64,000 bases of DNA, from assembly GCF_018362995.1 (NCBI RefSeq), contig NZ_CP074372.1, positions 1,612,001 through 1,676,000 of the forward strand, in the 5' to 3' direction. Each line of letters opens with the position of its first letter. Within the stretch, counting starts at the first letter, position 1. Below are positions 62,237-64,000 of this stretch, one piece after another. The position numbers and the translations under genes were made by a program. A model generated the notes under the pieces. It did no database searches, was not told the DNA's origin, and saw only the letters and a list, made by a program, of their open reading frames with translations. This DNA comes from Chryseobacterium indologenes. GTDB taxonomy: Bacteria > Bacteroidota > Bacteroidia > Flavobacteriales > Weeksellaceae.

Positions 62237-62854
62237 TTATAGCTTTTCCAGCATTTTCAAAAATTCGTTATACCCTTCCGTCATAATGGTGTCCGGACTG
62301 CTGAATTTTACACCTTTTGTTCTTTGGCGGATTTCCAGACAGCACATACCGTGCACAAGACTCCAGATCAAAAAAGATAATGCTTCTGAGTTATGCTCCT
62401 TAAAATGACCTTCTTGCATACAATCTTCCACCGTCTTTTTAACATACCCAAAAGTTTCATTTCCTTCAGACCACAGCTGATTTTTCTGTGTTTCAAGATA
62501 ATCCATTGGTGCTCTCAGGTTGAACATAAGATCATACATCTCAGAATTTTCCATTGCAAACTTCATGTAGACAAATCCCATTTTTCGAAGCCTCAATAAC
62601 GGATCTTCTTCACTGACTAAATCTCTGAAGTATCCACCCAATTCCTGAAATCCTATGGAATGCAGATCATGAAAAATAGCATTCTTATCTTTAAAATAAA
62701 CATAAACAGTACCTACACTGTAATTTATTTCATCAGCAATATTTCTTATGGTGGTATACTCTATTCCTTTTTCCACAAAAAGTCTTTTTGCACCATTAAG
62801 AATGAGTAATCTTAAAGCTTCCTTTTCTTTTTGTTTTCTTTCACTTATGCTCAT
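62237..62854 (-). CDS. TetR-family repressor of the RND efflux operon
   Basis: 205 residues. N-terminal HTH: ALRLLILNGAKRLFVEKGIE, YTTIRNIADEINYSVGTVYV, YFKDKNAIFHDL, typical of TetR. The C-terminal ligand domain is helical (MGFVYMKFAMENSEMYDLMF). It lies upstream of tolC in the same direction and shares an operator sequence with it, so it should repress both itself and the pump. The inducer is unknown. Confidence 0.9.
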   Translation of the reverse strand: MSISERKQKEKEALRLLILNGAKRLFVEKGIEYTTIRNIADEINYSVGTVYVYFKDKNAIFHDLHSIGFQELGGYFRDLVSEEDPLLRLRKMGFVYMKFAMENSEMYDLMFNLRAPMDYLETQKNQLWSEGNETFGYVKKTVEDCMQEGHFKEHNSEALSFLIWSLVHGMCCLEIRQRTKGVKFSSPDTIMTEGYNEFLKMLEKL

Positions 62855-62871
62855 AAAATAATTTTACTATG

Positions 62872-62902
62872 CAAAGATATAATTATTTTTTGAACGTTGT
62901 TC
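62872..62902 (-). promoter_or_regulatory. tetR promoter with TetR operator
   Basis: On the minus strand TATCTTTG (62879-62872) is a perfect -7 box. The palindrome GAAC-GTT-GTTC (62892-62902) lies where the -33 element would be, so bound repressor would block the promoter. Confidence 0.7.
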
Positions 62903-63043
62903 ATTTTAATTATACTTATCGGTATTTTTGTTCGTTTTATTAAATTCAAATATCTAAAAAGTGTGTCAAAATAAAGCTCTATATTCCTTGTAAATACCTA
63001 TTTACTTGAATTGGTTAAATAGAAATTACTGGATAAAAAAAGC

Positions 63044-63113
63044 TTTGTAATTCTTGTTTTATTTGGATCAAACGAACCAAATCATGAATAAAAGTGTTTG
63101 AAGATACGCTCAC
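63044..63113 (-). repeat. Recombinase-tail/tRNA-end scar, copy 4
   Basis: About 70 bp shared with the 28.7 kb copy, including TTTGTAATTCTTGT and ATTTGG/CCAAAT. On the minus strand it reads VSVSSNTFIHDLVRLIQIKQ. The right end differs (CTCACTAAAAGCC) and equals that of the 55.8 kb scar. Confidence 0.7.
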
Positions 63114-63121
63114 TAAAAGCC

Positions 63122-63160
63122 AAATGGCGCTACTTATTAAGACAAGTGGCGCCATTTTTA
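63122..63160 (+). terminator. Terminator, part of scar copy 4
   Basis: AAATGGCGCTACTT (63122-63135) with AAGTGGCGCCATTT (63144-63157), one G-T pair, loop ATTAAGAC, T-rich end. Confidence 0.8.
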
Positions 63161-63224
63161 TTTATTTCGATAACACTATTTGCTATGCAATAACATACCC
63201 ATATCTTCAGTTCTTTCAATGTTT

Positions 63225-63983
63225 TTAAAAACCAAACATACCACCGGAAACGCTTATTTGCTCTCCTGTAATCCAGGCTGCATCATCAGAAGCCAAAAAT
63301 ACGGCAGCTTTCGCAATATCTTCCGGCTGACCTCTACGGCCAAGTGGTGTATTGGCAACAAACATTTTTTCATAATCACTGCCTTTGGTAACACCAGCAC
63401 TAACTGCACCTTCTGTTTCTGTAGCGCCTGGCAAAATAGAATTAATACGAACGTTTTTTACACCCAGTTCTTTCGACAAAGAAATCGTTATTGCATCTAA
63501 TGCTGCTTTTGTTGAAGAATATAACGATACTCCCGCCATCGGCGATTTGCTTGCACCCGAACTGATATTAATGATATTGCCGCCTTTATCTCCAAACAGC
63601 TTTAAAGATGCTTGGATAGTCAATATAGAACCCAAAACATTGACATTGAAATGCTTATAAAAAGCTTCTGTCGATACCTGTTCGATAGGTAAAAATTGTT
63701 GAAAAACCGCATTGTTTACCAAAATATCTAAGGTTCCGAAAGTTTTTTTAGTTTCTTCAAACAACCTGTTCACATCAGCTTCATTAGATACATCGGCCTG
63801 TACTGCAATGGCTATGCCTCCATGATCTGTTATCTCCTTTACTACACTATCCGCTGCTTCTTTGCTTGAAGCATAATTTACAATGACTTTTGCACCTTCA
63901 TGGGCAAAATGTTTTGCGATTGAAGCACCTATTCCTTTTGCTGCACCAGTTACTACTGCTACTTTGTTTTTTAATTTACTCAT
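63225..63983 (-). CDS. Classical SDR oxidoreductase (glucose-1-dehydrogenase-like)
   Basis: 252 residues. TGAAKGIGASIAKHF cofactor loop, NYASSKEAADSVVKEI (the basic-residue region favouring NADP), VNNAVFQQFLPIE with NNAV in place of NNAG, ISSGASKSPMAG with the catalytic serine, YSSTK as the Tyr/Lys pair, LPGATETEGA and ISVSGGMFGF at the end. The start codon is 17 bp from the window edge, so its promoter is not visible. Confidence 0.88.
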   Translation of the reverse strand: MSKLKNKVAVVTGAAKGIGASIAKHFAHEGAKVIVNYASSKEAADSVVKEITDHGGIAIAVQADVSNEADVNRLFEETKKTFGTLDILVNNAVFQQFLPIEQVSTEAFYKHFNVNVLGSILTIQASLKLFGDKGGNIINISSGASKSPMAGVSLYSSTKAALDAITISLSKELGVKNVRINSILPGATETEGAVSAGVTKGSDYEKMFVANTPLGRRGQPEDIAKAAVFLASDDAAWITGEQISVSGGMFGF

Positions 63984-64000
63984 TACTTTTTTGTTTGTTA

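Larger units (their letters stand above)
62855..63224. other. 370-bp intergenic region with operator and scar
   Basis: Holds the tetR promoter and operator at its left end, then a short AT-rich stretch, then the scar repeat and hairpin. No gene seen. Confidence 0.55.

Noticed and set aside
1..64000. CRISPR array, prophage or complete insertion sequence
   Set aside because: No regularly spaced repeats, cas genes, capsid, tail or terminase genes were seen, and the only transposase is a fragment.

Overview
The window is low-GC chromosomal DNA from a member of Bacteroidota, most likely a Chryseobacterium-like Weeksellaceae. Reasons: promoters fit the Bacteroidota pattern TTTG-N19-21-TAnnTTTG; recF is followed by a DciA-like (DUF721) gene; and there are TonB-dependent transporters, GH3 enzymes, DUF2911 and large secreted proteins with Bacteroidota-type signal peptides. 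The genus is an inference.

Layout. (1) 1-14.4 kb looks like core genome: the N-terminal part of a TolC-type efflux protein, the protease inhibitor ecotin, a 1971-residue alpha-2-macroglobulin whose thioester motif has been lost, a UbiA-like membrane protein, recF, a DciA-like gene, a Gcr/SpecificRecomb-family membrane protein, the transglycosylase mtgA and an iron/cobalamin-type binding lipoprotein. (2) An intact tRNA-Arg(ACG) at 14473-14546 marks the start of an accessory zone. It holds an IS256 transposase remnant, an HxlR remnant, NmrA-like and classical SDRs, two luciferase-like flavin oxidoreductases, two tandem F420-reductase-like dehydrogenases, several AraC/HxlR/GlxA regulators, a ClC channel, and an SRPBCC-DoxX-SRPBCC operon. 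(3) 31.9-42.5 kb is a carbohydrate locus: TonB-dependent receptor, two GH3 enzymes and two esterases, with no SusD, next to a divergent Nudix-type regulator. (4) 42.6-46.1 kb: an HxlR/SDR/SnoaL set and a CocE-type hydrolase. (5) 46.4-51.3 kb: a translationally coupled operon of PIG-L deacetylase, 34-residue membrane peptide, sodium/solute symporter and DUF2911. (6) 51.7-55.9 kb: a CREST-type membrane protein, a P-loop protein, an XRE regulator facing an unknown gene, an unknown AT-rich gene and a broken AraC-type gene. (7) 55.9-62.9 kb: a TetR-controlled RND efflux operon, with the same palindrome in front of tetR and of tolC. (8) A further SDR ends the window.

The most unusual feature is a set of scars, all in one orientation, at 19.5, 28.7, 31.8, 53.06, 55.8 and 63.1 kb. 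One of them (53.06 kb) is a 21/22 match to the T-arm of the tRNA-Arg. Another (55.8 kb) matches its 3' end and downstream flank. Four carry a ~60-bp repeat which, read on the minus strand, keeps a conserved peptide with mostly synonymous or conservative changes. In one copy this peptide is the C-terminus of a decayed large serine recombinase. All but the 53.06 kb fragment end in a strong hairpin with a T-run. I read 14.5-63.2 kb as a composite made by repeated integration at tRNA-Arg. No intact integrase is visible.

Limits: all assignments come from reading motifs by eye. No database search, GC calculation or structure prediction was run.
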